From Cyclobacteriaceae bacterium (GTDB taxonomy: Bacteria > Bacteroidota > Bacteroidia > Cytophagales > Cyclobacteriaceae), in the NCBI GenBank assembly GCA_019638395.1, contig JAHBTX010000004.1:370411-434410 (forward strand): 64,000 bases of DNA. Reading direction: 5' to 3'. How positions within the stretch are numbered: the stretch's first letter is position 1; each line of letters opens with the position of its first letter. The notes beneath the pieces are model-generated. The model had not been told where the DNA came from. It saw only the letters and a program-made list of their open reading frames with translations, and searched no databases. Positions 40,148 through 48,530 of this stretch are shown here, in pieces. Position numbers and translations under genes: made by a program.

Positions 40148-41935
40148 ATGAACTTAGATAATCAATTAAGAATCGAAATACAAAAAGCCATCACGGCTCT
40201 GTTCAATCAATCCGTTGAGCAACTTCAACTACAACCTACCAATGCTGAGTTTGAAGGTTCGCACACGCTGGTGTGCTTTCCGCTTACGCGGATTTCGAAA
40301 GTAAAACCGGAAGAAACTGGCAACGCGATTGGTCAATATCTGGTTGAATATTCGGGTATGGTGAGCCGCTTTAATGTGGTGAAAGGTTTTTTAAATCTTG
40401 TTGTCAGCGACAACGTTTGGGTTAAAGTTTTTGAATCGATTTACGCAAATCCCAACTACGGTGTTACTCCGGCAACGGGTAAAGAGTTGATGGTGGAATA
40501 TTCATCGCCCAACACCAACAAACCCTTGCACCTCGGTCACTTAAGGAATAACTTTTTGGGTTACTCCGTTGCTGAGATTTTTAAGGCGAATGGTTATAAC
40601 GTACATAAAGTACAAATCATAAACGATCGTGGTATCCACATCTGCAAAAGCATGGCCGCGTGGAAGCTGTATGGAAATGGCGAAACCCCTGCCAGCAGCG
40701 GAACGAAAGGCGATAAGCTGGTTGGAAAATACTATGTGGAGTTCGATAAGAATTACAAAGCCCAGGTAAAAGAATTGCAAGAGAAAGGAGTTGCTGAAGC
40801 AGAAGCCGAGAAGCAAGCACTCATTATGAAGTTGGCTGTTGAGATGCTACAAAAGTGGGAAGCTAAGGATGCTGAAACAGTTTCGCTATGGAGTACTATG
40901 AACGGTTGGGTGTACAGTGGTTTCGATAGTACCTACAAGCGCATGGGTGTTGATTTCGAAAAGTTGTATTATGAGTCGAACACATACTTGCTCGGAAAGG
41001 AAGAGGTATTGAAAGGTGTGGAGAAGGGAATCTTCTTCAAAAAAGAAGATGGCTCCGTTTGGGTTGATCTTACAGCCGATGGATTAGATCAAAAAGTATT
41101 GTTGCGTAGCGATGGCACTTCTGTTTATATGACGCAAGACATTGGCACGGCTATTCTGCGCTTCCGCGATTTTCCAAAAATAGAAGGCCAGGTCTATACA
41201 GTTGGTAACGAACAGGAGTATCACTTTAAAGTGTTGTTCCTGATACTAGGTAAGCTGGGTTACGAATGGGCTAAGAAATGTTACCATCTTTCCTATGGTA
41301 TGGTTGATCTCCCTTCCGGCAAAATGAAAAGCAGGGAAGGTACGGTAGTGGATGCCGATGACCTGATGCAGGAAATGGTGGATGCTGCACGTGCACAAAC
41401 ACAAGAGCTTGGCAAGATTGACGACATGACCAAAGAAGAAATTGATGAACTGGCCGAAATGATTGGCCTTAGTGCGTTGAAATTTTTCTTGTTGAAAGTC
41501 GATCCAAAAAAACGGATGATGTTCGATCCGAAAGAATCCATACAATTGCAAGGCCATACCGGTCCGTTTATTCAATACACACATGCACGCATCAAAGCCA
41601 TTTTACGTAAAGCTGCGAGTTTGAATATTGTTGCGGATCAAAAATCGTTACAAAACGTAACAACCTTGGAACCCGCAGAGCGCGAAGTGATTTTTAAAAT
41701 CAATCAATACCCCAACAAACTACAGGAAGCTGCACGCGAATATTCACCTGCCATTATTGCCAACTACGCCTATGAATTGGCGAAAGAATACAACCAGTTT
41801 TACCAGGCAATACCCATCTTCAATGAAACCGATGCAGATAAGTTAAAATTCCGGATTGCATTTTCGGAAGTGACAGCCAATACTATCAAAAAGGCAATGG
41901 CCTTGCTGGGAATTCGTGTGCCGGAACGGATGTAA
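40148..41935 (+). CDS. argS: Arginyl-tRNA synthetase
   Basis: A 595-residue class I synthetase that charges tRNA-Arg. The Arg-tRNA-synt N domain covers about residues 1-85. The HIGH-like motif is SSPNTNKPLHLGHLRNNFLG (HLGH), and the KMSKS-like loop is LPSGKMKSREGTVV. The DALR anticodon-binding domain closes the protein (HTGPFIQYTHARIKAILRK and ALLGIRVPERM). It is a complete essential gene. Its leader is made from the right repeat of the GxxExxY cassette, so the insertion must have preserved or replaced the original argS promoter. A GNAT gene follows 3 bp after the stop. Confidence 0.97.
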   Translation: MNLDNQLRIEIQKAITALFNQSVEQLQLQPTNAEFEGSHTLVCFPLTRISKVKPEETGNAIGQYLVEYSGMVSRFNVVKGFLNLVVSDNVWVKVFESIYANPNYGVTPATGKELMVEYSSPNTNKPLHLGHLRNNFLGYSVAEIFKANGYNVHKVQIINDRGIHICKSMAAWKLYGNGETPASSGTKGDKLVGKYYVEFDKNYKAQVKELQEKGVAEAEAEKQALIMKLAVEMLQKWEAKDAETVSLWSTMNGWVYSGFDSTYKRMGVDFEKLYYESNTYLLGKEEVLKGVEKGIFFKKEDGSVWVDLTADGLDQKVLLRSDGTSVYMTQDIGTAILRFRDFPKIEGQVYTVGNEQEYHFKVLFLILGKLGYEWAKKCYHLSYGMVDLPSGKMKSREGTVVDADDLMQEMVDAARAQTQELGKIDDMTKEEIDELAEMIGLSALKFFLLKVDPKKRMMFDPKESIQLQGHTGPFIQYTHARIKAILRKAASLNIVADQKSLQNVTTLEPAEREVIFKINQYPNKLQEAAREYSPAIIANYAYELAKEYNQFYQAIPIFNETDADKLKFRIAFSEVTANTIKKAMALLGIRVPERM

Positions 41936-41938
41936 TCC

Positions 41939-42475
41939 ATGCAATACTTACTTCACCATCAACAAACCGAACGCCTGCTGTTTCGCACCATAGACGAAAA
42001 AGATTTTTCGCAGTGGCTGAAATTTTTTGAAGACCCGAGAGCCCATCAGTATTGGGTGGAGGAAAAGGAAACGCCTGAACAGGAATGTAAAAAGTGGTAC
42101 GAAAAACAACAGCTACGCTATGCGCGAGATCGGGGTGGCATGAACGCATTGATTGAAAAATCGAGTGGCAAACTGGTTGGCCATGCGGGATTGCTGGTGC
42201 AGCAAGTGGATGGTGTTACCGAATTGGAAATTGCCTATTCGTTGCTGCCCGCATTCTGGAATAAAGGCTATGCTATAGAGGCCGCCCATAAGTGCAAAAC
42301 GTTTGGGTTTGAAAATAATTTTGCCGGATCGCTTATCTCTATCATCAGCGAAAGCAACCTTCCATCACAAAAAGTGGCCACTAAAAACGGCATGATTATC
42401 GATAAACGCACAACCTATCGGCAGAACCCGGTTTACATTTTCAGAACATGGCCAAATAGCCCGGAAAAAGTGTAA
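41939..42475 (+). CDS. RimJ/RimL-type GNAT acetyltransferase
   Basis: A 178-residue GNAT protein with the opening QTERLLFRTIDEKDFSQWLKFF typical of the ribosomal-protein alanine acetyltransferase branch, the core segment LEIAYSLLPAFWNKGYAIEAAHKC with the acetyl-CoA loop, and the C-terminal SNLPSQKVATKNGMI. Substrates in this branch include N-terminal Ser/Ala of proteins and aminoglycoside-like molecules, so the specific one cannot be given. It begins 3 bp after argS and is probably read from the same transcript. Confidence 0.87.
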   Translation: MQYLLHHQQTERLLFRTIDEKDFSQWLKFFEDPRAHQYWVEEKETPEQECKKWYEKQQLRYARDRGGMNALIEKSSGKLVGHAGLLVQQVDGVTELEIAYSLLPAFWNKGYAIEAAHKCKTFGFENNFAGSLISIISESNLPSQKVATKNGMIIDKRTTYRQNPVYIFRTWPNSPEKV

Positions 42476-42533
42476 CTTCGGCTTCGAACAATCCGGCTTA
42501 CATTATTGTTTTAAACACATAATCCAAAAAACC

Positions 42534-43028
42534 ATGAAACTGGCTATTACACTTTTATTCGCATTTGTGATGAGTGCTCCTACTATTTATGATTTTAAGA
42601 TCAACAGCCTGGAAGGCAAGCAAGTTGATTTTTCAGCGTACAAAGGCAAAACCTTGCTGATTGTAAACACGGCCTCAAAATGCGGCTACACCCCGCAGTA
42701 CGAAGAGTTGCAAAAACTACACGAACAATTTGGGAACAAGGTTACCATACTCGGCTTTCCAGCCAACAATTTTGGCGGCCAGGAACCAGGCACCAATTTA
42801 CAGATTGCTGAATTCTGCAAAGCCAATTATGGCGTTACGTTTCAGATGTTTGAAAAAATTTCAGTGAAGGGCGATGATCAACATCCTTTATATGCTTTTC
42901 TGAAAGAGAAAACCGGGCAAGAGCCCACCTGGAATTTTTGCAAATACTTAGTGAAACCCGATGGCACTGTTAAATTCTTCGGTTCAAAAGTGAAACCTCT
43001 CGATCCACAAATTGTGGATGCGTTGTAA
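42534..43028 (+). CDS. Glutathione peroxidase-family thiol peroxidase (copy 1)
   Basis: A 164-residue exported protein (signal-like MKLAITLLFAFVMSAPT) of the Gpx family. The peroxidatic Cys is in NTASKCGYTPQYEELQKL, the catalytic Gln in FPANNFGGQEPGT and the Trp in TWNFCKYLV. Like most bacterial members it uses Cys, not selenocysteine, and probably takes electrons from thioredoxin. It reduces organic and hydrogen peroxides. A second Gpx gene follows 69 bp downstream, giving a tandem pair. Confidence 0.92.
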   Translation: MKLAITLLFAFVMSAPTIYDFKINSLEGKQVDFSAYKGKTLLIVNTASKCGYTPQYEELQKLHEQFGNKVTILGFPANNFGGQEPGTNLQIAEFCKANYGVTFQMFEKISVKGDDQHPLYAFLKEKTGQEPTWNFCKYLVKPDGTVKFFGSKVKPLDPQIVDAL

Positions 43029-43058
43029 TCAACCCTTTAAGCTGCTATCCTTTTCATT

Positions 43059-43072
43059 CCGATAGCTATCGG
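43059..43072. repeat. Perfect 14-base palindrome between the two Gpx genes
   Basis: CCGATAGCTATCGG is its own reverse complement. It is an intergenic palindrome of a kind seen repeatedly in Bacteroidota genomes; only this copy was noticed in the window. Confidence 0.7.
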
Positions 43073-43097
43073 GAGGAGAGGATGCAGGGGGTGAGGC

Positions 43098-43646
43098 ATG
43101 AAAAAAAGAATCATCATTACAATCATTCTACTCGTGGGCTTAGGTGCATTTCTATCTTCCAAACTTTCAAAATCACCCAGCACACCGTTGGCTGATTCTA
43201 TTTACGAATTTAAAATCAAAAGTCTGGATGGTAAAGAGATTGACTTTAGTCAGTACAAAGGCAAGAAGATGTTGATAGTAAACACGGCTTCCAAGTGTGG
43301 TAAGACCCCACAGTATGCAGGCCTTGAAAAGTTGCACGAACAATTTGGCGAACGTGTAAAAGTATTAGGTTTTCCGGCCAATAACTTTCTTTGGCAAGAA
43401 CCCGGCAGCAACGATGAGATTGCAGCTTTCTGCGAACGCAACTACGGAGTACAATTTCAGATGTTCGAAAAAATCTCTGTAAAAGGTAGTGATCAACATC
43501 CACTTTATCGGTGGCTGGAAGCTAAAACGGGTAAAAAGCCCGATTGGAATTTTGCCAAATACCTGATCAGCGAAGACGGTAAAACCGTAACATACTTTAG
43601 CTCAAGTGTAGAGCCACTCGATGATAAGCTTGTTCAAAAGCTTTAA
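43098..43646 (+). CDS. Glutathione peroxidase-family thiol peroxidase (copy 2)
   Basis: A 182-residue paralogue of the preceding protein with an N-terminal hydrophobic anchor or signal (IIITIILLVGLGAFLSSKLS). The peroxidatic Cys is in NTASKCGKTPQYAGLEKL, Gln in FPANNFLWQEPGS and Trp in DWNFAKYLI. Blocks such as MFEKISVKG and DQHPLY are identical in both copies, so the pair arose by tandem duplication and then diverged at the N-termini: one looks secreted, this one more likely membrane-anchored. It probably protects the envelope from peroxides. Confidence 0.92.
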   Translation: MKKRIIITIILLVGLGAFLSSKLSKSPSTPLADSIYEFKIKSLDGKEIDFSQYKGKKMLIVNTASKCGKTPQYAGLEKLHEQFGERVKVLGFPANNFLWQEPGSNDEIAAFCERNYGVQFQMFEKISVKGSDQHPLYRWLEAKTGKKPDWNFAKYLISEDGKTVTYFSSSVEPLDDKLVQKL

Positions 43647-43745
43647 AAATTAATTTCAATTTTTTGAGTTTAATTTTCCTGCTGACATACGGCTGTCATC
43701 CGGCTGCTTCAACTTTGGTTCATCAAAAACCAAACAAATAAAATT

Positions 43746-44249
43746 ATGGAGCAACCAATCACACAAAAAGCAGAGGTTATCACCTCAACAGAATTGTTTA
43801 AACATTGGATGGGGCATCGCCAGTTAACCCGCAGGGTGATTGAAGCCATTCCTGAAAAGGATTTTTTTAATTTCTCGATTGGTGGTATGCGCACACCGGC
43901 ATTATTGGTGAGTGAGTTGTTGGCTATTGCCGAGCCTGGGTTGCACCAGATTGTGCATGGCAACACGGAAGCCCTCGATGAAAATCTGGAATTTAATAGC
44001 AGCAAAAAAACCGTGTTGGAACTTTGGGATAAAGCCGATGCCGAAATCAAAAAGTTGTGGTCTCAACTTAAAGATGAGCGTTTTCACGATCGTATTGTAA
44101 CCTTTGGACAATACGAGGGCAGCGTATGGTCATCCATTTTTTATTTTATTGATAACGAAATCCATCACCGTGCGCAAATGTATGTGTACCTGCGTGCATT
44201 AGGAGTAGAGCCACCTGCTTTCTGGGATCGTGATTTTGGTGATAAGTAG
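43746..44249 (+). CDS. DinB-family protein
   Basis: A 167-residue four-helix-bundle DinB/YfiT-like protein. The last helix has the usual metal-binding pattern in DNEIHHRAQMYVYLRALG, with earlier His residues in FKHWMGHRQLTRRVI completing the site. DinB-fold proteins bind a divalent metal and some act as thiol transferases using bacillithiol or mycothiol; the role here is unknown. It stands alone between the Gpx pair and a membrane protein gene. Confidence 0.85.
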   Translation: MEQPITQKAEVITSTELFKHWMGHRQLTRRVIEAIPEKDFFNFSIGGMRTPALLVSELLAIAEPGLHQIVHGNTEALDENLEFNSSKKTVLELWDKADAEIKKLWSQLKDERFHDRIVTFGQYEGSVWSSIFYFIDNEIHHRAQMYVYLRALGVEPPAFWDRDFGDK

Positions 44250-44469
44250 GCAACGGTGGAAGGTGAGGTAAGGAATAACACTTCACCTTTTACTCTCCTT
44301 CGCAATTCTGATAACGCATTACATTTGAGGTGGGTTATTCAATGCCAGGCAGACCCTATTTCACCCCCCTCAACCCCTGGTTTCACCGACTTTTCACTGT
44401 CGGTAACCTTTTCCGAATCGTCAAGAGCTTATCTGCTGCGTTATTTCGTGTAAACAAACACACAAGGTT

Positions 44470-45195
44470 ATGAGCAACACAAAAAAATTAAGCAGTAGCG
44501 TTTGGGTAGGTGGCCTTATTCTCGCTATCGGAAGTATCTGGCTTTTTAAGAAATTGGATTTACTCTATTTCCCGCACTGGGTCTTCTCCTGGAAAACATT
44601 ATTGATCGGGTTGGGCCTGGTGTTTGGAATCAGCCGTAAGTTTGAAGGCATTGGTTGGTTAGCATTAATATTGGTAGGTTCTTTCTTTCTGATTGATGAT
44701 ATATTCTTTCTGGATTATGAAGTAAGAAGACTGGCCTTACCAATTGGAATAATTGTGGTGGGTGCATTTATTGTAGGTCGGGCGTTGTGGGGCCCATCGT
44801 GTGAAGCGCGGAAGTCGTTGGCCGGTGATGGTGTACTTAATATAGATGAAGGCGGTGAAGATTATTTCGACATCACTACCATTTTTGGTGGTGCCAAGAA
44901 GAAAGTTTTTTCTAAGCAGTTTAAAGGTGGTGAAACAACGTGCCTTTTTGGTGGTACCGATCTGGACCTTACCCAGGCGGATATTAATGGTACTGTTGTT
45001 ATTGATGTAGTGCAAATGTTTGGTGGTGTAAAAATGGTTGTACCCGCCAACTGGGAAATCAAATCGGATATAACCGCCATACTGGGTGGTTTTGATGATA
45101 AGCGCAGCACACCGCAAGCACCATCATTAGGCAAGAAATTAATAATTACCGGCTTCGTTATGTTTGGTGGAGTAGAAATCAAAAGTTATAACTAG
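44470..45195 (+). CDS. LiaF-like membrane protein
   Basis: A 241-residue protein. The N-terminal about 105 residues hold four hydrophobic helices (VWVGGLILAIGSIWLFKKL; WVFSWKTLLIGLGLVFGI; IGWLALILVGSFFLIDDIFF; LPIGIIVVGAFIVGRALWG). The C-terminal half is a beta-helix-like soluble domain with repeated FGGxxx steps (ITTIFGGAKKKVF, CLFGGTDLDL, VQMFGGVKMVV, AILGGFDDKR, MFGGVEIKSYN), matching the cell-wall-active antibiotic response/LiaF domain. In Firmicutes LiaF inhibits the LiaS kinase; Bacteroidota homologues have no established partner. No kinase gene is adjacent. Confidence 0.85.
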   Translation: MSNTKKLSSSVWVGGLILAIGSIWLFKKLDLLYFPHWVFSWKTLLIGLGLVFGISRKFEGIGWLALILVGSFFLIDDIFFLDYEVRRLALPIGIIVVGAFIVGRALWGPSCEARKSLAGDGVLNIDEGGEDYFDITTIFGGAKKKVFSKQFKGGETTCLFGGTDLDLTQADINGTVVIDVVQMFGGVKMVVPANWEIKSDITAILGGFDDKRSTPQAPSLGKKLIITGFVMFGGVEIKSYN

Positions 45196-45206
45196 AGAAC
45201 ATGTTA

Positions 45207-45245
45207 CTGGTTGCTTGCTTCTGGTTACCAGCAGCGAGCAACCAG
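45207..45245. repeat. 19-bp-arm imperfect palindrome before the DUF4288 gene
   Basis: The arms 45207-45225 and 45227-45245 pair at 17 of 19 positions around one central base and are built from CTGGTTGCT-type units. A 15-base part (GTTACTGGTTGCTTG, 45203-45217) is identical to 29091-29105 in the arginine decarboxylase upstream region. Confidence 0.75.
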
Positions 45246-45260
45246 CAACCAGCTGCAATT

Positions 45261-45596
45261 ATGAATTGGTACCTCGTTAAATTGGTTTTTCAGATTGTGA
45301 ACGATAATGGTACAGCCCAGTTCGATGAACAGATGCGGTTGATACAAGCCGATGAGTTGGAATGGGCTGTTGAGAAAGCCAGCGTGTTAGGTTGGTTGGA
45401 ACAATCGGGTGATACCCGGCATCCGTGGCGATTTATTGACGTGGCAGATATCCGGAGAGTAGAAGTATTGGAAGATGGCATTCAGCTTTGTGCCCACACT
45501 GTAGAAGTAGAAAACGCTGAAGACTATATTCAACTTACAAAATTAAACGCTGCCAAGGCGTTTCAATTGGCACAACAACAGGAGTTGGTAGTATAA
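45261..45596 (+). CDS. DUF4288 domain protein
   Basis: The ATG at 45261 (MNWYLVKLVFQIVNDNG) gives the normal family start; the longer in-frame extension from 45201 is made of palindromic repeat sequence and is rejected. The 111-residue protein has the DUF4288 layout: a beta-strand start, QFDEQMRLIQADELEWAVEKASVLG, then WRFIDVADIRRVEVLEDGIQLCAHTVE. The function is unknown. The palindrome at 45207-45245 lies directly upstream. Confidence 0.8.
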   Translation: MNWYLVKLVFQIVNDNGTAQFDEQMRLIQADELEWAVEKASVLGWLEQSGDTRHPWRFIDVADIRRVEVLEDGIQLCAHTVEVENAEDYIQLTKLNAAKAFQLAQQQELVV

Positions 45597-45657
45597 CGAA
45601 TACGTTGATGGATAGATTTCCTTATAGACAGATGTAAGACAGGTCATTTTCAGAAAA

Positions 45658-45696
45658 AAAACGGGGAAGATCAATTTTACTTGACTTCCCCGTTTT
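45658..45696. terminator. Terminator-like hairpin after the DUF4288 gene
   Basis: AAAACGGGGAAG (45658-45669) and CTTCCCCGTTTT (45685-45696) are perfectly complementary, with A and T runs on the outer sides, so it could work on both strands. Confidence 0.8.
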
Positions 45697-45763
45697 ATTG
45701 CATACCAACCGTAGTTACTATGCAATGCTAAACTGTTTGCTGAATTGGTAAAATCTGCACGGC

Positions 45764-45910
45764 TTATTTCACAACATTCCGTCTCAACTTTATGCCCGCG
45801 CTTACTTTCAGAAGAAAGTTGTTGCCGACATAATCTTCCCGCCCCGCTTTTTTGTTGATACTTTCCGTAGAAAATATCTTTTTGTTTTTCAGTGCGGGTT
45901 GATCTCCGAT
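45764..45910 (-). pseudogene. C-terminal remnant of a possible outer-membrane protein
   Basis: The minus strand reads 48 codons and a stop with no start codon, preceded in frame by TGA (complement of 45911-45913). The end, REDYVGNNFLLKVSAGIKL followed by RRNVVK, resembles the last beta-strands of Bacteroidota outer-membrane proteins. It may be a decayed gene; it could also be chance. Confidence 0.35.
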
Positions 45911-46025
45911 TCAGAAAATCAACTTAGTGATATGAAAGTACTTGACTGATTCATACTCACAAAACATTCTTCAAAAAAGAATCCCACAACTTATTCACCG
46001 GGTTATCAACATGTAATAAGATTGA

Positions 46026-46087
46026 CAACCTTTTAGCTTCTGATTTAAAAGGTTGCCTTTAAAGTGCTGGAGAGTTGTCAACCTTTA
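46026..46087. promoter_or_regulatory. CAACCTTT repeat cluster upstream of ccoNO
   Basis: CAACCTTTT (46026-46034) is perfectly complementary to AAAAGGTTG (46047-46055), and a third copy, CAACCTTTA, lies at 46079-46087. The first and third are preceded by TTGA/TTGT, giving TTGACAACC and TTGTCAACC. They may be binding sites for a regulator of the oxidase operon, for example an Fnr/Crp-type protein, though the match to TTGAT-n4-ATCAA is poor. Confidence 0.45.
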
Positions 46088-46184
46088 AGGAATCATGACA
46101 AAAATCATCTTTTGCACTAATCGCAATCATATTGACCGTGGGTGCATGCCGGTACTTTTATGGCCGTAATCAGACCTTAAACCC

Positions 46185-48326
46185 ATGCAACTCGAAAAAA
46201 TTCACTACGACAACAAGATTGTCAAAGCCTTTATTATCGCAACGGTAATTTTTGGCATCGTGGGCATGACGGTCGGCCTTTTAGCCGCCATTCAGCTCTT
46301 TTATCCGCTTTTCAATTTTGACTTACAGTACACAACCTTCGGTCGCATCCGTCCGCTGCATACCAATGCAGTAATTTTTGCCTTTGTAGGCAATGCCATG
46401 TTTGCCGGTGTGTATTACAGCATGCAACGCCTGCTCAAAACGAGGTTGTTTAATGATACTCTTAGCTGGATTCACTTCTGGGGTTGGCAATTAATTATTC
46501 TGGCAGCGGCAGTTACACTACCGCTTGGGTTTACAACGTCAAAGGAATATGCCGAACTGGAGTGGCCCATCGATATTGCCATTGCATTAGTGTGGGTTGT
46601 GTTTGGTATTAACATGATTGGTACCATTATTAAAAGACGCGAGCAACACATGTATGTGGCTGTCTGGTTTTACATCGCCACGTTTGTTACCGTTGCCGTG
46701 TTGCACATTGTAAACTCATTCGAAATGCCGGTAACACTTTTCAAAAGTTATTCTTGGTATGCCGGTGTACAGGATGCGTTGGTGCAATGGTGGTATGGTC
46801 ATAATGCAGTTGCATTTTTTCTTACCACTCCCTTTCTCGGTATTATGTATTACTTCCTGCCAAAGGCTGCCAACAGACCTGTGTATTCATACCGATTATC
46901 CATCATCCACTTCTGGTCGTTGATCTTCATTTACATCTGGGCCGGGCCACACCACTTATTATATACTGCCTTGCCCGATTGGGCACAATCGTTGGGTGTT
47001 GTGTTTTCCATCATGCTTATCGCACCAAGCTGGGGCGGTATGTTAAATGGTTTGTTTACACTGCGTGGTGCGTGGGATCGCGTGCGCGAAGATGCTGTAT
47101 TAAAATTTATGGTGGTTGCTGTTACCGCTTATGGTATGGCAACATTAGAAGGGCCGTTGCTTTCGCTGAAGAATGTTAATGCCATTGCACACTATACCGA
47201 TTGGATTGTAGCGCACGTACACGTAGGTGGTTTAGGTTGGAATGGCTTCCTGATCTTTGGTATGTTGTATTGGGTTATCCCACGTATGTGGAATACCAAA
47301 CTGTATTCATCAAAGTTAGCTAACCTGCACTTTTGGATTGGTACACTTGGGATTGTGTTCTATGCATTGCCCATGTATGTATCGGGTGTGGTACAAAGTT
47401 TAATGTGGAAAGAGTTTGCAGCCGATGGTTTCTTACGCTACCAGAATTTTCTGGAAACCACTACACAAATTTTACCCATGCACATGCTGCGTGCTACTGG
47501 TGGTGCACTTTATCTGACGGGTGTATTCATCATGACCTACAACCTGATCAAGACGGCTTATGCCGGTAAGTTTGTGGCCAACGAAGAAGCCGAAGTATCG
47601 CCATTGGTAAAAGTAAAACATACTACCGGTGGTTACTGGCACCACATTCTGGAGGCGAAACCGGTTTTGTTTACTGTGTTGGCTTTGGTTGCGATTTTGA
47701 TAGGTGGCATTATCGAGTTGGTTCCTACTTTCCTCATCAAATCAAACGTGCCCACCATTGCTACCGTAAAACCATACACTCCGCTGGAGTTACACGGTCG
47801 TGATATTTACATCCGCGAAGGTTGCGTAAACTGTCACTCGCAAATGATCCGGCCATTCCGTTCGGAAGTGCAACGCTACGATCCGAAAGGTGGTGAGTAT
47901 TCAAAAGCCGGTGAGTATGTATATGATCATCCATTCTTGTGGGGATCAAAACGCACCGGTCCGGATTTACAACGCCTCGGTGGCAAGTATGCCGATAGCT
48001 GGCACTTCCGCCACATGCTTACACCTGCCGAAGTAAGTACAGGTTCTATCATGCCGGCTTACCCGTGGTTGTATGAACAACAGATTGATAAAGGTTTAAC
48101 AACCGGAAAAATTTCAGCACTGCGTACCATTGGTGTTCCGTATGCCGATGACTATGAAGCCACTGCCAACGATGAGTTGGATGCACAAGCAAACCGGATT
48201 GTTGATAACCTGAAGCTTGAAGGTTTGGAAACAACTGCCGATGCTGAGATTGTAGCCTTGATTGCCTACCTGCAACGGTTGGGTACCGATATCAAGTTAA
48301 AAGATGTTGCCACTTCAAACGAATAA
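46185..48326 (+). CDS. ccoNO: Fused cbb3 oxidase subunits CcoN and CcoO
   Basis: A 713-residue fusion. Residues about 1-475 are CcoN, with about 12 membrane helices and the heme/copper ligands in IRPLHTNAVIFAF, VQWWYGHNAVAFF, WAGPHHLLYT and VAHVHVGGLGWNG. Residues about 480-713 are CcoO, a membrane-anchored cytochrome with one heme motif CVNCH (about residue 547) and the family signatures SQMIRPFRSEVQRYDPKGG and KRTGPDLQRLGGKY. The complex reduces oxygen with high affinity and pumps protons. The N-O fusion is characteristic of Bacteroidota. It is the first gene of the operon. Confidence 0.96.
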   Translation: MQLEKIHYDNKIVKAFIIATVIFGIVGMTVGLLAAIQLFYPLFNFDLQYTTFGRIRPLHTNAVIFAFVGNAMFAGVYYSMQRLLKTRLFNDTLSWIHFWGWQLIILAAAVTLPLGFTTSKEYAELEWPIDIAIALVWVVFGINMIGTIIKRREQHMYVAVWFYIATFVTVAVLHIVNSFEMPVTLFKSYSWYAGVQDALVQWWYGHNAVAFFLTTPFLGIMYYFLPKAANRPVYSYRLSIIHFWSLIFIYIWAGPHHLLYTALPDWAQSLGVVFSIMLIAPSWGGMLNGLFTLRGAWDRVREDAVLKFMVVAVTAYGMATLEGPLLSLKNVNAIAHYTDWIVAHVHVGGLGWNGFLIFGMLYWVIPRMWNTKLYSSKLANLHFWIGTLGIVFYALPMYVSGVVQSLMWKEFAADGFLRYQNFLETTTQILPMHMLRATGGALYLTGVFIMTYNLIKTAYAGKFVANEEAEVSPLVKVKHTTGGYWHHILEAKPVLFTVLALVAILIGGIIELVPTFLIKSNVPTIATVKPYTPLELHGRDIYIREGCVNCHSQMIRPFRSEVQRYDPKGGEYSKAGEYVYDHPFLWGSKRTGPDLQRLGGKYADSWHFRHMLTPAEVSTGSIMPAYPWLYEQQIDKGLTTGKISALRTIGVPYADDYEATANDELDAQANRIVDNLKLEGLETTADAEIVALIAYLQRLGTDIKLKDVATSNE

Positions 48327-48329
48327 AGT

Positions 48330-48524
48330 ATGTATAAGCAAGTACTTCAAAGCATGGATAACGTTGCCATCTGGCCGGTTATCTCGTTTGTAGTCTTCTT
48401 TACGTTTTTCATCGTGCTGCTGTGGTGGACGTTTACAGCCGACAAAACTTTCATTCGCGAGATGAGTGAAAAGCCGTTGCACGATGGATCTGAATCTAAT
48501 GTTAATGCCGAATCTCTAACCTGA
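48330..48524 (+). CDS. ccoQ: cbb3 oxidase small subunit CcoQ
   Basis: A 64-residue protein with one membrane helix (IWPVISFVVFFTFFIVLLWWTF) and a short charged tail. It begins 3 bp after ccoNO, in the position of ccoQ, which stabilises the oxidase complex. It is recognised by size, helix and position more than by sequence. Confidence 0.85.
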   Translation: MYKQVLQSMDNVAIWPVISFVVFFTFFIVLLWWTFTADKTFIREMSEKPLHDGSESNVNAESLT

Positions 48525-48530
48525 CCCACT

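Larger units (their letters stand above)
45597..46184. other. 588-bp gap upstream of the cco operon
   Basis: This gap holds a terminator-like hairpin (45658-45696), a minus-strand coding remnant (45764-45910), and a cluster of CAACCTTT repeats (46026-46087) near the ccoNO start. No complete gene was found. The repeats suggest a regulated promoter for the oxidase operon. Confidence 0.6.

Noticed and set aside
44256..44453. A 65-codon open frame between the DinB and LiaF-like genes
   Set aside because: It has low-complexity composition, no family resemblance and no conserved motif; it lies in a Pro/Ser-coding AT/CT-rich gap and is likely chance.
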